Made by a program: the position numbers and the translations under genes
In this document: piece by piece, positions 7,776 through 16,865 of the stretch
Layout of the letters: each line of letters begins with the position of its first letter
Position numbering within the stretch: the first letter of the stretch is position 1
Notes under the pieces: generated by a model
Told to the model about the DNA's origin: nothing
What the model saw: only the letters and a program-made list of their open reading frames with translations
Database searches by the model: none
DNA from: Bacteroidaceae bacterium
Lineage (GTDB): Bacteria > Bacteroidota > Bacteroidia > Bacteroidales > Bacteroidaceae
Assembly (NCBI GenBank): GCA_024398595.1
Contig: JAKSIX010000023.1
Coordinates: 1-36,674 of the forward strand
Direction of reading: 5' to 3'
DNA length: 36,674 nt

Positions 7776-8130
7776 TTCGCCCTTTTCTGAATGGATAACT
7801 CATAGGATGCTCCGAGATGTGGAATGATATGCAGATTGTATTGCTTCCGCTGAATCCCATTGCTATTTTGATATACACTTCCTGTCCTTTAACATCTTTT
7901 CCGAAAACCCACATTTCGGATCCTCTGTTCAACGTGTCAGCAATTGGTCCTTCACTGTAGTCGGTTACTTCAATCTGCCTGACCACCTGCAAGCGCTCCA
8001 TCATCGAGATATTCAGATCAACCAACGTCTGGATATTCTTGCCGCGATCATTGCGGAACACTATGCCGAAAACCTCCATCTTAACTTTGAACTGCTGGAG
8101 GAACAGTTCTACATCCTGTTGGGTTATCAT
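7762..8130 (-). CDS. MqsR-like toxin (predicted mRNA interferase)
   Basis: A 122-residue protein directly upstream of, and overlapping, the antitoxin gene. The C-terminal half follows the MqsR pattern: LQVVRQIEVTDYSEGPIAD, then WVFGKDVKGQEVYIKIAM, then CISFHISEHPMSYPF. The YIKI and ISFH strands match the MqsR/RelE-like beta-sheet core, and MqsR enzymes cut mRNA. A helical N-terminus (ITQQDVELFLQQFKVKMEVFG) precedes this. The ATG at 8130 is chosen over 8163 because MITQQD begins the conserved-looking part. I see no canonical promoter, but AAAAGTTGA (8194-8202) and its complement (8229-8237) form a possible operator upstream. Enzyme activity is inferred from fold resemblance and pairing. Confidence 0.7.
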   Translation of the reverse strand: MITQQDVELFLQQFKVKMEVFGIVFRNDRGKNIQTLVDLNISMMERLQVVRQIEVTDYSEGPIADTLNRGSEMWVFGKDVKGQEVYIKIAMGFSGSNTICISFHISEHPMSYPFRKGRNEET

Positions 8131-8193
8131 AATAAAAGATTTATCGCTGTAAAAGTAATGCAAAATTCAGAAAAGCGCTCATTATTTCAATTA

Positions 8194-8264
8194 AAAAGTT
8201 GAATATATCAGATAATTTTTTCCAATTATCAACTTTTAGATTGATATTCTTAGGGTCAGACCCT
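8194..8264. promoter_or_regulatory. Possible operator region of the toxin-antitoxin operon
   Basis: AT-rich sequence upstream of the toxin gene holds a 9-bp inverted repeat (AAAAGTTGA at 8194-8202, TCAACTTTT at 8229-8237). Further out is the short palindrome AGGGTCAGACCCT (8252-8264). No TAnnTTTG element was found. An operator role is inferred only from position. Confidence 0.3.
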
Positions 8265-8289
8265 CTTAGTCACCATGACAAGATTCAGC

Positions 8290-8463
8290 GTAGCAGCCAG
8301 TGTCTCCGGTGGGGCGTCTCTCGGAGAAGCCGATAAGCGAGTAGGAACGCAATCCGTAAAGAAACGCGGGTGTCTGAGCGCAGCGAGTTCCGCGTTTCAA
8401 GATTGCGTCCCGTAGCGAGCCGGCTTCGTAGAGCCTAGCCCCACCGGGGACACTGGCTGCTAC
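8290..8463. repeat. 174-bp element with 25-bp terminal inverted repeats
   Basis: GTAGCAGCCAGTGTCTCCGG and five more bases (8290-8314) are repeated in inverse at 8439-8463 with one mismatch. Inner arms also pair in order, including AACGCAATC with GATTGCGT and AAACGCGG with CCGCGTTT, so the whole element can fold into one long stem. No protein is encoded. It separates panD from the toxin-antitoxin genes and could be a MITE-like insertion or a structured terminator. Confidence 0.75.
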
Positions 8464-8514
8464 AGGGAACCGGACAGCGATTCCCTGGCAGAGAAAGGCT
8501 GGAAGTGGTACAAA

Positions 8515-8841
8515 TCAGGGGATGACGACGGTGGGTTTGAAGGTACGGGCCTCTTCGGGAGTCATCTGGGCATAGCACATGATGATGACGGTATCGCCCA
8601 CCTGTACGAGACGGGCGGCGGCGCCGTTCAGACAGATGCATCGGGAGCCGCGCTCGCCTTTGATGGCATAGGTAATGAGGCGGGAGCCGTTGGTAACATC
8701 GACCACGTGAACCTGTTCGCCCTCGATGATGCCGGCGGCATCCATCCAGTTCTCATCAATCGTGATGCTGCCGACATAGTTCAGGTTGGCATCAGTCACC
8801 TTTACGCGGTGAAGCTTCGACTTCAGTACAGTAATCAGCAT
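8515..8841 (-). CDS. panD: Aspartate 1-decarboxylase proenzyme
   Basis: A 108-residue pyruvoyl enzyme that makes beta-alanine from aspartate for pantothenate. The self-cleavage site is intact: YVGSITID places the scissile bond at Gly24-Ser25. Lys9, Arg54 and Tyr58, the usual active-site residues, are all present. The C-terminus is somewhat shorter than in many homologues. The start codon overlaps the panC stop (ATG inside AAATGCTGA), so the two are translationally coupled. Confidence 0.96.
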   Translation of the reverse strand: MLITVLKSKLHRVKVTDANLNYVGSITIDENWMDAAGIIEGEQVHVVDVTNGSRLITYAIKGERGSRCICLNGAAARLVQVGDTVIIMCYAQMTPEEARTFKPTVVIP

Positions 8842-9686
8842 TTCTCGCGATATTTGATGTTGTCAATGAGTCTGACCTTACCGCAATGCACGGTGATGCA
8901 GCCTACGATATAATCACCGCTGCCCCATTTGGACAGTGGCTGAAGAGTATTTCCGTCAACAATCTCAAAATACTCCACCTCAAGCCCGTCAATACCGTTG
9001 ATGGTATCGGCCACATATTTAATGGTGTCCTCTATGGAATGGCTGTGTGCATAATTACGGCTCGCGAACAGTGTGCGGGATATGTTGGCCGCAGTCTTGC
9101 GCTCCGCTTTAGTAAGCAGGGCATTGCGCGAACTGAGAGCCATACCGTCCTCCTCACGGACAATAGGACAGCCCACTATCTGAACCTTCAGACCAAGCTG
9201 GCGCACCATCTCGCGGATAATGGCAAGCTGCTGGAAATCCTTTTCGCCAAAATAAGCACGGTCAGGCTCTACGGTATAGAAAAGTTTGCTGACAATCTGA
9301 GCCACACCGTTGAAATGTCCCGGACGATGAATGCCCTCCATAACCTTATCCAAAGGAGTGAAATCAAACTGACGTGTATCAGGCTCCGGATACATCTCCT
9401 CAACCGACGGAGTAAAAATATACTGCGCACCAATGCTCTCAAGCAAAGCACAGTCAGCATCCAGTGTACGCGGATAATTCTTCAAATCATTCTTGTCATT
9501 GAACTGCGTGGGATTTACAAAATCGCTGACAACGGTGACATCATTCTCACCTACACTGCGACGTACCAGAGACGCATGTCCCTCGTGCAAAGCTCCCATT
9601 GTAGGCACCAGGCCTACTGACTGTCCGGCCAAACGCGCCTGATTCAAGACAGCCTTCAAATCTGCAATTTTCCCAATTATCTTCAT
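8835..9686 (-). CDS. panC: Pantothenate synthetase
   Basis: A 283-residue ATP-dependent ligase joining pantoate and beta-alanine. Family motifs are in order: [15 protein letters not shown] with the HxGH nucleotide site, [32 protein letters not shown], and ALSSRN of the ATP-binding loop. The frame is open upstream to 9728, but the ATG at 9686 starts [11 protein letters not shown] and gives the family length. It forms a two-gene operon with panD, and the product of panD is its substrate. The start-to-start region (9687-9851) is shared with the divergent starch-synthase-like gene. Confidence 0.97.
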   Translation of the reverse strand: MKIIGKIADLKAVLNQARLAGQSVGLVPTMGALHEGHASLVRRSVGENDVTVVSDFVNPTQFNDKNDLKNYPRTLDADCALLESIGAQYIFTPSVEEMYPEPDTRQFDFTPLDKVMEGIHRPGHFNGVAQIVSKLFYTVEPDRAYFGEKDFQQLAIIREMVRQLGLKVQIVGCPIVREEDGMALSSRNALLTKAERKTAANISRTLFASRNYAHSHSIEDTIKYVADTINGIDGLEVEYFEIVDGNTLQPLSKWGSGDYIVGCITVHCGKVRLIDNIKYREKC

Positions 9687-9772
9687 GATTAAACCAATAC
9701 GAGACACCGGTCTCAAATGAACGCGCAAAATAAATCAATTCTTACCACAAATCAAAAAGTGCCAGCAACAAG

Positions 9773-9805
9773 TTGTTTTTATCAGCGATTTTTTTTATAT
9801 CTTTG
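9773..9805 (+). promoter_or_regulatory. Bacteroidetes-type promoter for the starch-synthase-like gene
   Basis: TTG at 9773-9775 and TATCTTTG at 9798-9805 (consensus TAnnTTTG) are separated by 22 bp. Transcription would start about 40 nt before the ATG at 9852. Confidence 0.65.
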
Positions 9806-9851
9806 CAAAGTATCCTGAAAATAGGCAGAGTGTCATCTTAAGCAACCGGAC

Positions 9852-10661
9852 ATGGACAAGAAAAAAGTATTATACATATCCAGCGAGATTTTCCCATTCG
9901 TAAAAGAATCCGAGATATCCACGACCTGCAGCAAGCTGCTTACATCTATGCAGGAGGCCGGCCACGAGATACGCACGTTCATGCCCAAATGGGGACCTAT
10001 CAACGAACGTCGCAACCAGCTTCATGAAGTGATAAGACTGTCCGGAATGAACCTCATAATAGATGACACCGACCACCCGCTTCTGATAAAGGTAGCATCG
10101 CTCCCTGCCGCCAGACTTCAGGTGTATTTCATTGACAACGAGGACTATTTCCAGAATCACCTTTTCACGAATGACCGCGACGGTTCAGAATATCCCGACA
10201 ATGACGAAAGGACGATATTCTTTGCACGCGGCGTCCTGGAGACCGTCAAAAAACTACGCTGGAATCCAGATGTCATACATTGTTTCGGTTGGATATCGGC
10301 CCTCATACCCATTTATCTGAAAACAGGTTTCAAGGACGAGCCGACATTCCGTAACTCGAAGGTTGTTCTGTCCCTCTGCGATGAAGGTTTTACGGCTCCA
10401 TTGAATGACAGATACAACGAGAAGCTGCTTGTCCGCAATATGACGATCGCTGACATCGGAACATTTGCACCGCCATTCGGATTTGAGGAGCTTATGAAGA
10501 AATCCATAGAGTTCTCTGATGCAGTTGTAAAACATTCAAGAAACGCAGACAGGGACCTGTATCAATACGCCGGCAAACAGAAGAAACCCAGAATAGACTG
10601 TTCCTGCGGCACAGACACAAACGAGAAATTGGAAACTTTCTACGACTCATTGTTCCAATAA
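9852..10661 (+). CDS. Starch/glycogen-synthase N-terminal domain protein (GT5-like, half length)
   Basis: A 269-residue protein resembling only the N-terminal Rossmann half of GlgA-type glycogen synthase, which is normally about 480 residues. The opening VLYISSEIFPFVK aligns with the GT5 start, and DVIHCFGWISALIPIYLK matches the conserved DVxHxHDW region. The nucleotide-sugar loop KTGGL is degenerate: Lys18 is followed by ESEI. The C-terminal GT-B lobe is absent without a frameshift remnant; the next gene starts 8 bp later. It is therefore unlikely to be a synthase alone. Stable co-occurrence with the DUF4270 lipoprotein gene would suggest a scaffold, sensor or other envelope role, but this is inference. 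Confidence 0.82.
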   Translation: MDKKKVLYISSEIFPFVKESEISTTCSKLLTSMQEAGHEIRTFMPKWGPINERRNQLHEVIRLSGMNLIIDDTDHPLLIKVASLPAARLQVYFIDNEDYFQNHLFTNDRDGSEYPDNDERTIFFARGVLETVKKLRWNPDVIHCFGWISALIPIYLKTGFKDEPTFRNSKVVLSLCDEGFTAPLNDRYNEKLLVRNMTIADIGTFAPPFGFEELMKKSIEFSDAVVKHSRNADRDLYQYAGKQKKPRIDCSCGTDTNEKLETFYDSLFQ

Positions 10662-10669
10662 GGCTTATT

Positions 10670-12133
10670 ATGAACATCAAGACATCAGTATTCTGCCTTC
10701 TGGCAATTCTGGCATTGATTTCATGTGATGACAATACCGGTTCTATCGGAAGTTCAATTATACCGGGTGAGGATATTCTGTCAGTACACGACAGCACCTA
10801 TTACGCAACTTCAACGACTACCATTTCCGAAAGACAGCTTCTGGTTCGTGGCAGCGACTGCTATATAGGCAAGTTCTCTGACGTAGAAACCGGCGATACC
10901 ATGATAGCCGACTTCATCACCCAGGTCGGCTGTACCGAGAATTTCCAGTTCCCGGATTCAGTGTATGGATTGAGCCGGTTCCATTTTCCAAAAGAAATTG
11001 AGGAGCAGATGCAGGGTAAAAAGAGCCTCAGAGCAAACTTGAGACTTTACATATCGGAATACATAGGCGACCCCGAAAATGCAATGGGCATAGAGGTCTG
11101 GCCTCTGACAAAGACCCTTGACAACAAATCCAGATATTACAGCGACATTAATCCGGAAGAGTTCTACGATGCATCCGGCGAGCCTCTGTCACGCGTCACA
11201 GCATCTGCCACTGACTATGTGGAAAGCGACTCCATACGCGAAAAAGTCAGCGGATACATAAAGAACATCTATATAGCACTCCCCGACTCAATTGCCATAA
11301 ACATGCTGAACGGATATTATTCCGATGGTGGCAAGGAGAAATTCAAGAATACGCCGGCATTCATAGACAATATCTGCAAGGGATTTTACGTAAAATGCAG
11401 TCAGGGCGACGGTACTATGATGCGTATAAGCAAAGTAGCACTGGAAATTCATTTCTTCCATACTGAAGTGCAGAACGACACGACCAAACTGCTGTCTTCG
11501 TATGCAGAGTTCCTTGGCAATTCCGAGGTCATGCAGGTAACGCATTTTGAAAATAGGAACATTGAGAACCTGCTGGACGAAACGCGCTTCACATACATTT
11601 TGACACCATACGGAGTAAACACCGAAATGACACTTCCGATAGACGCGATTATCGGCAATACAAACAACATCATCAACTCCGCATCGCTGGTAATGAAGGC
11701 TCTGGTACCATTCACAGGCAAATATGCACTCGGCATCCCGAGTACGCTGCTGCTTATCAGGAAGGACGAGCTTAAGGATTTCTTTGAAGAACTGTCAACG
11801 GCAGACAACATAACGTCTTACAGTTCAACTCTTAACACGACCTACAACGAGTATCATTTCAACAATATATCCAGACTCATAATGAGATGCTCAAACGAGC
11901 GTCTTGAGTGGATAACCGATATGGGGATGGAATTCAACGATGAAAGTAAAGCCATCTACGAGACCCTGTTCCCGGACTGGAACAAAGTCACACTGATACC
12001 GGTGGAGTCAGTCAAAGACGTGGCCAACAATGTCGTATATATGACCATAGACCAGACACCGAAATGTGTCAGACTATGCGGAGGTGATTTGGGTGTCCAG
12101 ACCGCAATCAAGATTATAAAGACGGAATTCTAA
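10670..12133 (+). CDS. DUF4270 family lipoprotein
   Basis: A 487-residue predicted lipoprotein. The signal peptide ends in a lipobox (LALISC, lipidated Cys19) followed by DDNTGSIGSSIIPGED, a start typical of DUF4270 proteins, which are common in Bacteroidetes and of unknown function. Acidic residues right after the Cys fit the Bacteroidetes export signal for surface lipoproteins. The rest is beta-rich without transmembrane segments. It lies 8 bp after the half-length synthase gene, so the two are cotranscribed. It converges on the GH57-like gene with 5 bp between stops and no visible terminator. Confidence 0.88.
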   Translation: MNIKTSVFCLLAILALISCDDNTGSIGSSIIPGEDILSVHDSTYYATSTTTISERQLLVRGSDCYIGKFSDVETGDTMIADFITQVGCTENFQFPDSVYGLSRFHFPKEIEEQMQGKKSLRANLRLYISEYIGDPENAMGIEVWPLTKTLDNKSRYYSDINPEEFYDASGEPLSRVTASATDYVESDSIREKVSGYIKNIYIALPDSIAINMLNGYYSDGGKEKFKNTPAFIDNICKGFYVKCSQGDGTMMRISKVALEIHFFHTEVQNDTTKLLSSYAEFLGNSEVMQVTHFENRNIENLLDETRFTYILTPYGVNTEMTLPIDAIIGNTNNIINSASLVMKALVPFTGKYALGIPSTLLLIRKDELKDFFEELSTADNITSYSSTLNTTYNEYHFNNISRLIMRCSNERLEWITDMGMEFNDESKAIYETLFPDWNKVTLIPVESVKDVANNVVYMTIDQTPKCVRLCGGDLGVQTAIKIIKTEF

Positions 12134-12138
12134 AAGTT

Positions 12139-13485
12139 TCATTTCTTGGAATCCGCCTTTGCCTGCTTTTGCTTGGCTGCCTTGGGTTTTGTCTCTTTCG
12201 ATGCCTTGAGACGTGCAATCTGCTTCTCAAGAGACTGTATTTCCTTATCCTGATTACGTATAGTAGTCTGGAACGCATTGAGTTCTTCAATATCCATATC
12301 AGCCGGCATTGCCCAATATACGCGGTTGATGAAATCGGCCAGAATATTCATATAGTTCGTGAAAGCATCGTACGGCGACTCATATATTCCACGATCCATA
12401 GTCACGGCATTGTTCTTGGTTGTCATGAAACGGAAATTATTGCTTGCCTGCAGATAGTTCCAGTCCTGACGGATGCGGCGGTCTGTACAGAGACGCACAC
12501 GGTCACCGATGGAATAAAGCTTGTCAAACGCCTCACGCTGCATGACATTACCCAACCAGCAGCTGGTGTCACGTTCTTCGTCTACCCACGACATCGGATA
12601 AGCGACCTCCAACGGTGCTATCGACTTGTAGTTGTCTACCACCTCCGATGGTGTAGAGAATGTGATTCCGCGTTTTCTCGCAGCTTCCGGCAGAGCCTTC
12701 ATGAATTCCAGAATATTGGAACTGAGAGGCTGGTATATGCCAAAAGCGCACAGGTGCATAAAAATATTTATAACCTCTTCCTCTTCCGGAAACGATGCAA
12801 TCCAATCCACGTAAGTTCCGCTCATCAGCGGATATGACTTCCACGATGGGTTTGAGAATCTGAGGCTGATGTCATCGGACAGTTTGTAGTCACGGAGCAA
12901 TATCTTAAGATTCGGATTAAGAGCGCAATGATACAGATAATGGGGGCTCTTCCAGCCCAGTATATGCTTTGCACCCTCTGTAAGCACACCCTTGAAGCCC
13001 ATATCGGCGACAACAGAACCAATCTCATCATCGTATATGAGGCTTGAGTTCCTGAACACTTTCGGACGGCTGCCGAACAGTTCATATATCTTGTCGCAGA
13101 GCATCATCACATCCTCGCGGAACCCGTCCTCCCAATTCTCTGCCAGCGATGACAGACCGTGTGAATACGGCTCTGCCAGAAACTCACAGCAACCCGTCTC
13201 ATTCAGTTCCTTAAGCAGGTCTATCACGACAGGTGCATACTGTTCCAATTGCTCCAGACCTACGCCTGACAGGGAAAGAGCCACCTTGAAATATCCTTTG
13301 CTGTCCTTAGCCATCTGAATCAGTGTTTTCAGGGCCGGAATATACGAATTCTCAGCTATGTGGTTGATACTTGCCTCATTGGCATAGTCATCATAATAGT
13401 AATGATCCGTACCTATGTCAAAGAAGCGGTATCTCTTCAAATGTACAATCTGATGAATCTCAAAATACAGACAAATTGTTTTCAT
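12139..13485 (-). CDS. GH57-family alpha-amylase-like protein with altered catalytic acid site
   Basis: A 448-residue GH57-like protein. Conserved features are the N-terminal CLYFEIHQ, the RYRFFDIG and HYYYDDY segment, EFLAEPYSHGL with Glu105 at the expected nucleophile position, FRNSSLIYDDEIG, and LTEGAKHILGWKSPHYLY. The region that in related proteins I recall as FMDYETFGEH here reads FMHLCAFGIYQ, so the acid/base Asp is His244. HQP at the first motif is HQI. The protein may therefore be inactive or bind glucan without cutting it. The C-terminus (about 395-448) is a coiled coil with a Lys-rich tail. It is last in the glycogen operon, 23 bp after the GT4 gene. Confidence 0.87.
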   Translation of the reverse strand: MKTICLYFEIHQIVHLKRYRFFDIGTDHYYYDDYANEASINHIAENSYIPALKTLIQMAKDSKGYFKVALSLSGVGLEQLEQYAPVVIDLLKELNETGCCEFLAEPYSHGLSSLAENWEDGFREDVMMLCDKIYELFGSRPKVFRNSSLIYDDEIGSVVADMGFKGVLTEGAKHILGWKSPHYLYHCALNPNLKILLRDYKLSDDISLRFSNPSWKSYPLMSGTYVDWIASFPEEEEVINIFMHLCAFGIYQPLSSNILEFMKALPEAARKRGITFSTPSEVVDNYKSIAPLEVAYPMSWVDEERDTSCWLGNVMQREAFDKLYSIGDRVRLCTDRRIRQDWNYLQASNNFRFMTTKNNAVTMDRGIYESPYDAFTNYMNILADFINRVYWAMPADMDIEELNAFQTTIRNQDKEIQSLEKQIARLKASKETKPKAAKQKQAKADSKK

Positions 13486-13508
13486 ATATATTAATCCAAT
13501 TTAATTCA

Positions 13509-14768
13509 TTACCGGCCCAGAAGACTGTTATATCTGGACAATATTCTTTCACCGACCTTATCCCAAGTTATGGAATCGACTTCCTTCTTGCCTTCCACCT
13601 TCAGATACTCGTAAAGGGATCGGTTCGTACAGATGGAATATATGGCATCCGACAGAGCGTGTATATCCCAGTAGTCCACCTTGATACACTTACTTAGAAT
13701 CTCCGCACAGCCTGACTGTTTGGAAATGATGGTAGGTGTCATACACTGCATAGCCTCAAGCGGTGATATGCCGAATGGCTCAGACACCGACGGCATCACA
13801 TACACATCGCTCGCCTTCAGGCACTCATACACCTGACGTCCCTTCATAAAGCCTGGGAAATGGAACCTGTCCGCTATGCCACGCTGTGCGACAAGGCGTA
13901 TCATATCGTTCATCATATCGCCGTTGCCGGCCATACAGAAGCGCACATCGTGAGTACGGTTCAAGACCATCGAGGCTGCCTCAACGAAATATTCCGGACC
14001 TTTCTGCATAGTGATGCGTCCAAGGAACGTCACCCACTTCTCGTTCGGATGTTCAATGGGCTTGATGTCCTGAATCTCCTGAGGCAGAGGTTCTACGGCA
14101 TTGTGCATCGTTGACACCTTCCTTGGATCCTGATGGTATTTGTTGATGACTGTCTGGCGGGTCAACTCGCTCACACACATTATGTGGTCAGCATAGTCCA
14201 TACCATTCTTCTCGATGGCATAGACCGTCGGATTCACATTGCCACGGCTACGGTCAAAGTCTGTAGCGTGTACGTGTATGACCAGAGGCTTTCCGCTCAC
14301 CTGCTTGGCGTGTATGCCTGCCGGATATGTCAGCCAGTCGTGGGAGTGGATTATATCGAACTGCTCCGTACGTGCCACAACGCCGGCCACAATCGAATAA
14401 TTGTTTATCTCCTCCTGAAGATTGTCGGGATAACGGCCGGAGAAATTTATACAGCCCAGATCGTCAACACCTATATAATTGAAATCTGCATATATGTGGT
14501 CTCTGAAGCGGTAATAGTCGGAAGCATCCATCCAGGGATAGCGTGATTCCACATACGAACGGTCAGGATTGCGCCATACCACAGGAACAGTGTTCATGCC
14601 GACTATCTTCATGAAACTCTGATCCTCGTCACCCCAAGGTTTCGGCAGACAGAATGTGATGTTCACATTGCCCTGATGTGCCAGACCCCGCGTCAGGCCA
14701 TAGCTTGCCGTTCCCAGTCCGCCCAGTATATGAGGCGGGAACTCCCATCCAAACATCAATACGTTCAT
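13509..14768 (-). CDS. GT4-family glycosyltransferase (glycogen synthase-like)
   Basis: A 419-residue GT-B glycosyltransferase with an intact fold. The N-terminal acceptor loop is WEFPPHILGGLGTASYGL. HSHDWLTYPAGI lies in the first lobe, followed by the mid-domain motif VTFLGRITMQKGPEYFVEAA. The EPFGISPLE motif (ExxxxxxxE) contacts the nucleotide sugar. It lies between debranching-enzyme and GH57-like genes (12-bp and 23-bp gaps), an arrangement typical for Bacteroidales glycogen loci. It is therefore the likely alpha-glucan elongating enzyme here. Donor choice (UDP- or ADP-glucose) cannot be read from the sequence. Confidence 0.92.
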   Translation of the reverse strand: MNVLMFGWEFPPHILGGLGTASYGLTRGLAHQGNVNITFCLPKPWGDEDQSFMKIVGMNTVPVVWRNPDRSYVESRYPWMDASDYYRFRDHIYADFNYIGVDDLGCINFSGRYPDNLQEEINNYSIVAGVVARTEQFDIIHSHDWLTYPAGIHAKQVSGKPLVIHVHATDFDRSRGNVNPTVYAIEKNGMDYADHIMCVSELTRQTVINKYHQDPRKVSTMHNAVEPLPQEIQDIKPIEHPNEKWVTFLGRITMQKGPEYFVEAASMVLNRTHDVRFCMAGNGDMMNDMIRLVAQRGIADRFHFPGFMKGRQVYECLKASDVYVMPSVSEPFGISPLEAMQCMTPTIISKQSGCAEILSKCIKVDYWDIHALSDAIYSICTNRSLYEYLKVEGKKEVDSITWDKVGERILSRYNSLLGR

Positions 14769-14780
14769 ATAGCCGATTCT

Positions 14781-16718
14781 TTATTCAAATTCATTAATCA
14801 TCTTGACCGTACGCAGAATACCTGCCACATTCATTGCAAACGATACGGCTCCACGCCCCTTGAACGGAGGGTTTCCGTCAAACAGTTCCGGCAGTGAACC
14901 TATACAGTGCGATGTCATCTCATCTTCGTATCCTATCATATTGCGTTCAACGAATGATAGGCCGCTGCGGTGGAACACCTTAAGGTATGCCTCGAAATAG
15001 AAACTTGCCAGCCAGGGCCATGCCGTTCCCTGATGGTATGCATAGTCACGCTCACGCTGGGGACCGACGTAGTTCGGATTATAGCCTGCACTCTTGGGGC
15101 TCAGAGACCGCAGTCCCTTGGGAGTAAGCAGTTCCTTCGTGGCAATATCCACTATAGCCTTTCTCTGACGCGTATCAAGCGGGGAATAATCGAATGCCGC
15201 CGCAAATATCATATTAGGCCGCACGCTCCAGTCAGGTGTCGCGCCATCAACGAAATCAAACAGATAGCCATATTCATTCAGGAAAGTGTTCCTGAACGAT
15301 GCGGCCGTCACATTGGCCATTGTCTCAAAACGTATGGCCAATTCTTTCTTCCCGAATTCCATATTCATGTCAGACACGAACATAAGCGCATTGTACCACA
15401 AGGCGTTTATCTCTACCACATATCCGGTACGCGGCACTACAGGCCGGCCGTTGGCGGTAGAGTTCATCCATGTCTCGGCCACATCGCGCCCGTTTATATG
15501 CAGCAGGGCATTGTCGTGAAGGAAACAGTTCCGATGACGGTTCAGGCGTATGAATTCCACAATATCGGTAATCATCTTGCCGTAATTGTCCCACGCCTTC
15601 TTGCGGGATACTGATTTGGCGTACTGCTGTACAGCCCATATCGCCCACAGCAGGACATCAGGCTTGTCAATTTCCTCTATCTGGTTCCTCAGTTCGCGTC
15701 CCTTCAGGAAATCGCGTATGGCATCGCGGGCCGTTGACATGGCTGACTCAAACTCGAAATCCTCGCCGAGAGCAAGAGTCAGTCCCGGCAGCGATATGAA
15801 CATATCCCTTGCACGGCATTTGAACCATGGGTATCCTGCCAATATATAATGACATTTTCCCTGCTTGTTATGGAACTGATGGGCAGAATTCTTCAGACAA
15901 TGATAGAAGTTGTCCCGGGGTGTACGCTCATTGGCCTCCATCGTAAATGTACGTTTCAGGCCTTTCGTCCTGACTTCACTCACACCGGCGCTGAAGACAA
16001 TGCTCTCCCCCTTATCTATATTCATCTCGAAATAACCGGGCACGTACAGATCTTCATTGAAATCATATCCGCGCTCCAGTTCCTTGGAATACTCGAAGCG
16101 GCGGTACCAGTCCGGTGTAAATACGAAACGGCACTCCTTGCTGGTCTGCATATAAAGATCCGGGTATCCGGGATACATACAGGTGCGTATTCCATTCTCT
16201 ACCTCAAAATACTCACGGCTGGCCCGCCCGTTCTCGTGCGTAAACTGACGCACACTGCGGAACGCCAGATAAGGTCGGAGACGCAAAGTAGTTTCGGAGT
16301 GGGCATCCAACAGGGTGTAGCGTATCAGTATTCTGTTCTCGTTGTGTTCAAAAAGCTTTTCTTTCTTGAGCAGGACACCTCCGACGCGGTATATGGTAGT
16401 AGGCACCTTGTCGCAGTCGAATTCCCTTATGTATTTATTTCCTTTCGGACTGAAATTATACCCCCAGTACTGGTGGATTCCAAGGTTGAACTCTGCGCCA
16501 TGCTGCACCACAGTCTCGTCAAGCGATGAAATGAGTACGTGGGGGTCATTATCAAGCTCAGGTATAGGTATGACAAGCAGCCCGTGATATTTTCTGGTAT
16601 TGCAATCCACAATAGTGGTGCAATGATAGGCCCCGGACCTGTTCGTACGGAGAATCTCACGTGGGAGAGTCTCCTCAAGGTTCGTCATCAGGGTTTTGTC
16701 AAAATGTAAATAACTCAT
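14781..16718 (-). CDS. Glycogen debranching enzyme (amylo-alpha-1,6-glucosidase, GDE_N plus GDE_C)
   Basis: A 645-residue cytosolic debranching enzyme. The N-terminal beta-rich domain (about 1-270) contains REILRTNRSGAYHCTTIVDCNTRKYHGLLV, characteristic of the bacterial GDE N-terminal domain. The C-terminal (alpha/alpha)6 domain carries AGYPWFKCRARDMFISLPGL, AETWMNS, GYVVEINALWYNAL and QGTAWPWL, the conserved active-site loops. Length is normal. The ATG at 16718 (MSYLHFDKTL) is preferred to the open frame from 16748, which lies closer to the promoter. It is first in the three-gene operon and has a well-formed promoter. Confidence 0.93.
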   Translation of the reverse strand: MSYLHFDKTLMTNLEETLPREILRTNRSGAYHCTTIVDCNTRKYHGLLVIPIPELDNDPHVLISSLDETVVQHGAEFNLGIHQYWGYNFSPKGNKYIREFDCDKVPTTIYRVGGVLLKKEKLFEHNENRILIRYTLLDAHSETTLRLRPYLAFRSVRQFTHENGRASREYFEVENGIRTCMYPGYPDLYMQTSKECRFVFTPDWYRRFEYSKELERGYDFNEDLYVPGYFEMNIDKGESIVFSAGVSEVRTKGLKRTFTMEANERTPRDNFYHCLKNSAHQFHNKQGKCHYILAGYPWFKCRARDMFISLPGLTLALGEDFEFESAMSTARDAIRDFLKGRELRNQIEEIDKPDVLLWAIWAVQQYAKSVSRKKAWDNYGKMITDIVEFIRLNRHRNCFLHDNALLHINGRDVAETWMNSTANGRPVVPRTGYVVEINALWYNALMFVSDMNMEFGKKELAIRFETMANVTAASFRNTFLNEYGYLFDFVDGATPDWSVRPNMIFAAAFDYSPLDTRQRKAIVDIATKELLTPKGLRSLSPKSAGYNPNYVGPQRERDYAYHQGTAWPWLASFYFEAYLKVFHRSGLSFVERNMIGYEDEMTSHCIGSLPELFDGNPPFKGRGAVSFAMNVAGILRTVKMINEFE

Positions 16719-16753
16719 ACGCGGAATATTACACCTATTAATATACAATTCTA

Positions 16754-16785
16754 CAAATATAGATTAATTTGTTGCATTACGCAAA
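16754..16785 (-). promoter_or_regulatory. Promoter of the glycogen operon
   Basis: On the minus strand TTTG (16785-16782) and TATATTTG (16761-16754) are separated by exactly 20 bp, a textbook Bacteroidetes arrangement. Transcription would start close to 16747, about 30 nt before the chosen ATG, which disfavours the upstream ATG at 16748. Confidence 0.75.
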
Positions 16786-16824
16786 TTTAAGCGACAAAAA
16801 GACCTGCCGCTCACCTATTTGTTA

Positions 16825-16832
16825 TACCTTTG
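16825..16832 (+). promoter_or_regulatory. -7 element for the NfnA-NfnB fusion gene
   Basis: TACCTTTG fits TAnnTTTG and lies 33 bp before the ATG at 16866. No TTG is seen at the expected -33 distance, so only half of the promoter is supported. Confidence 0.5.
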
Positions 16833-16865
16833 CGCAATTATACGTTTTGACAAAACGACACAAAA

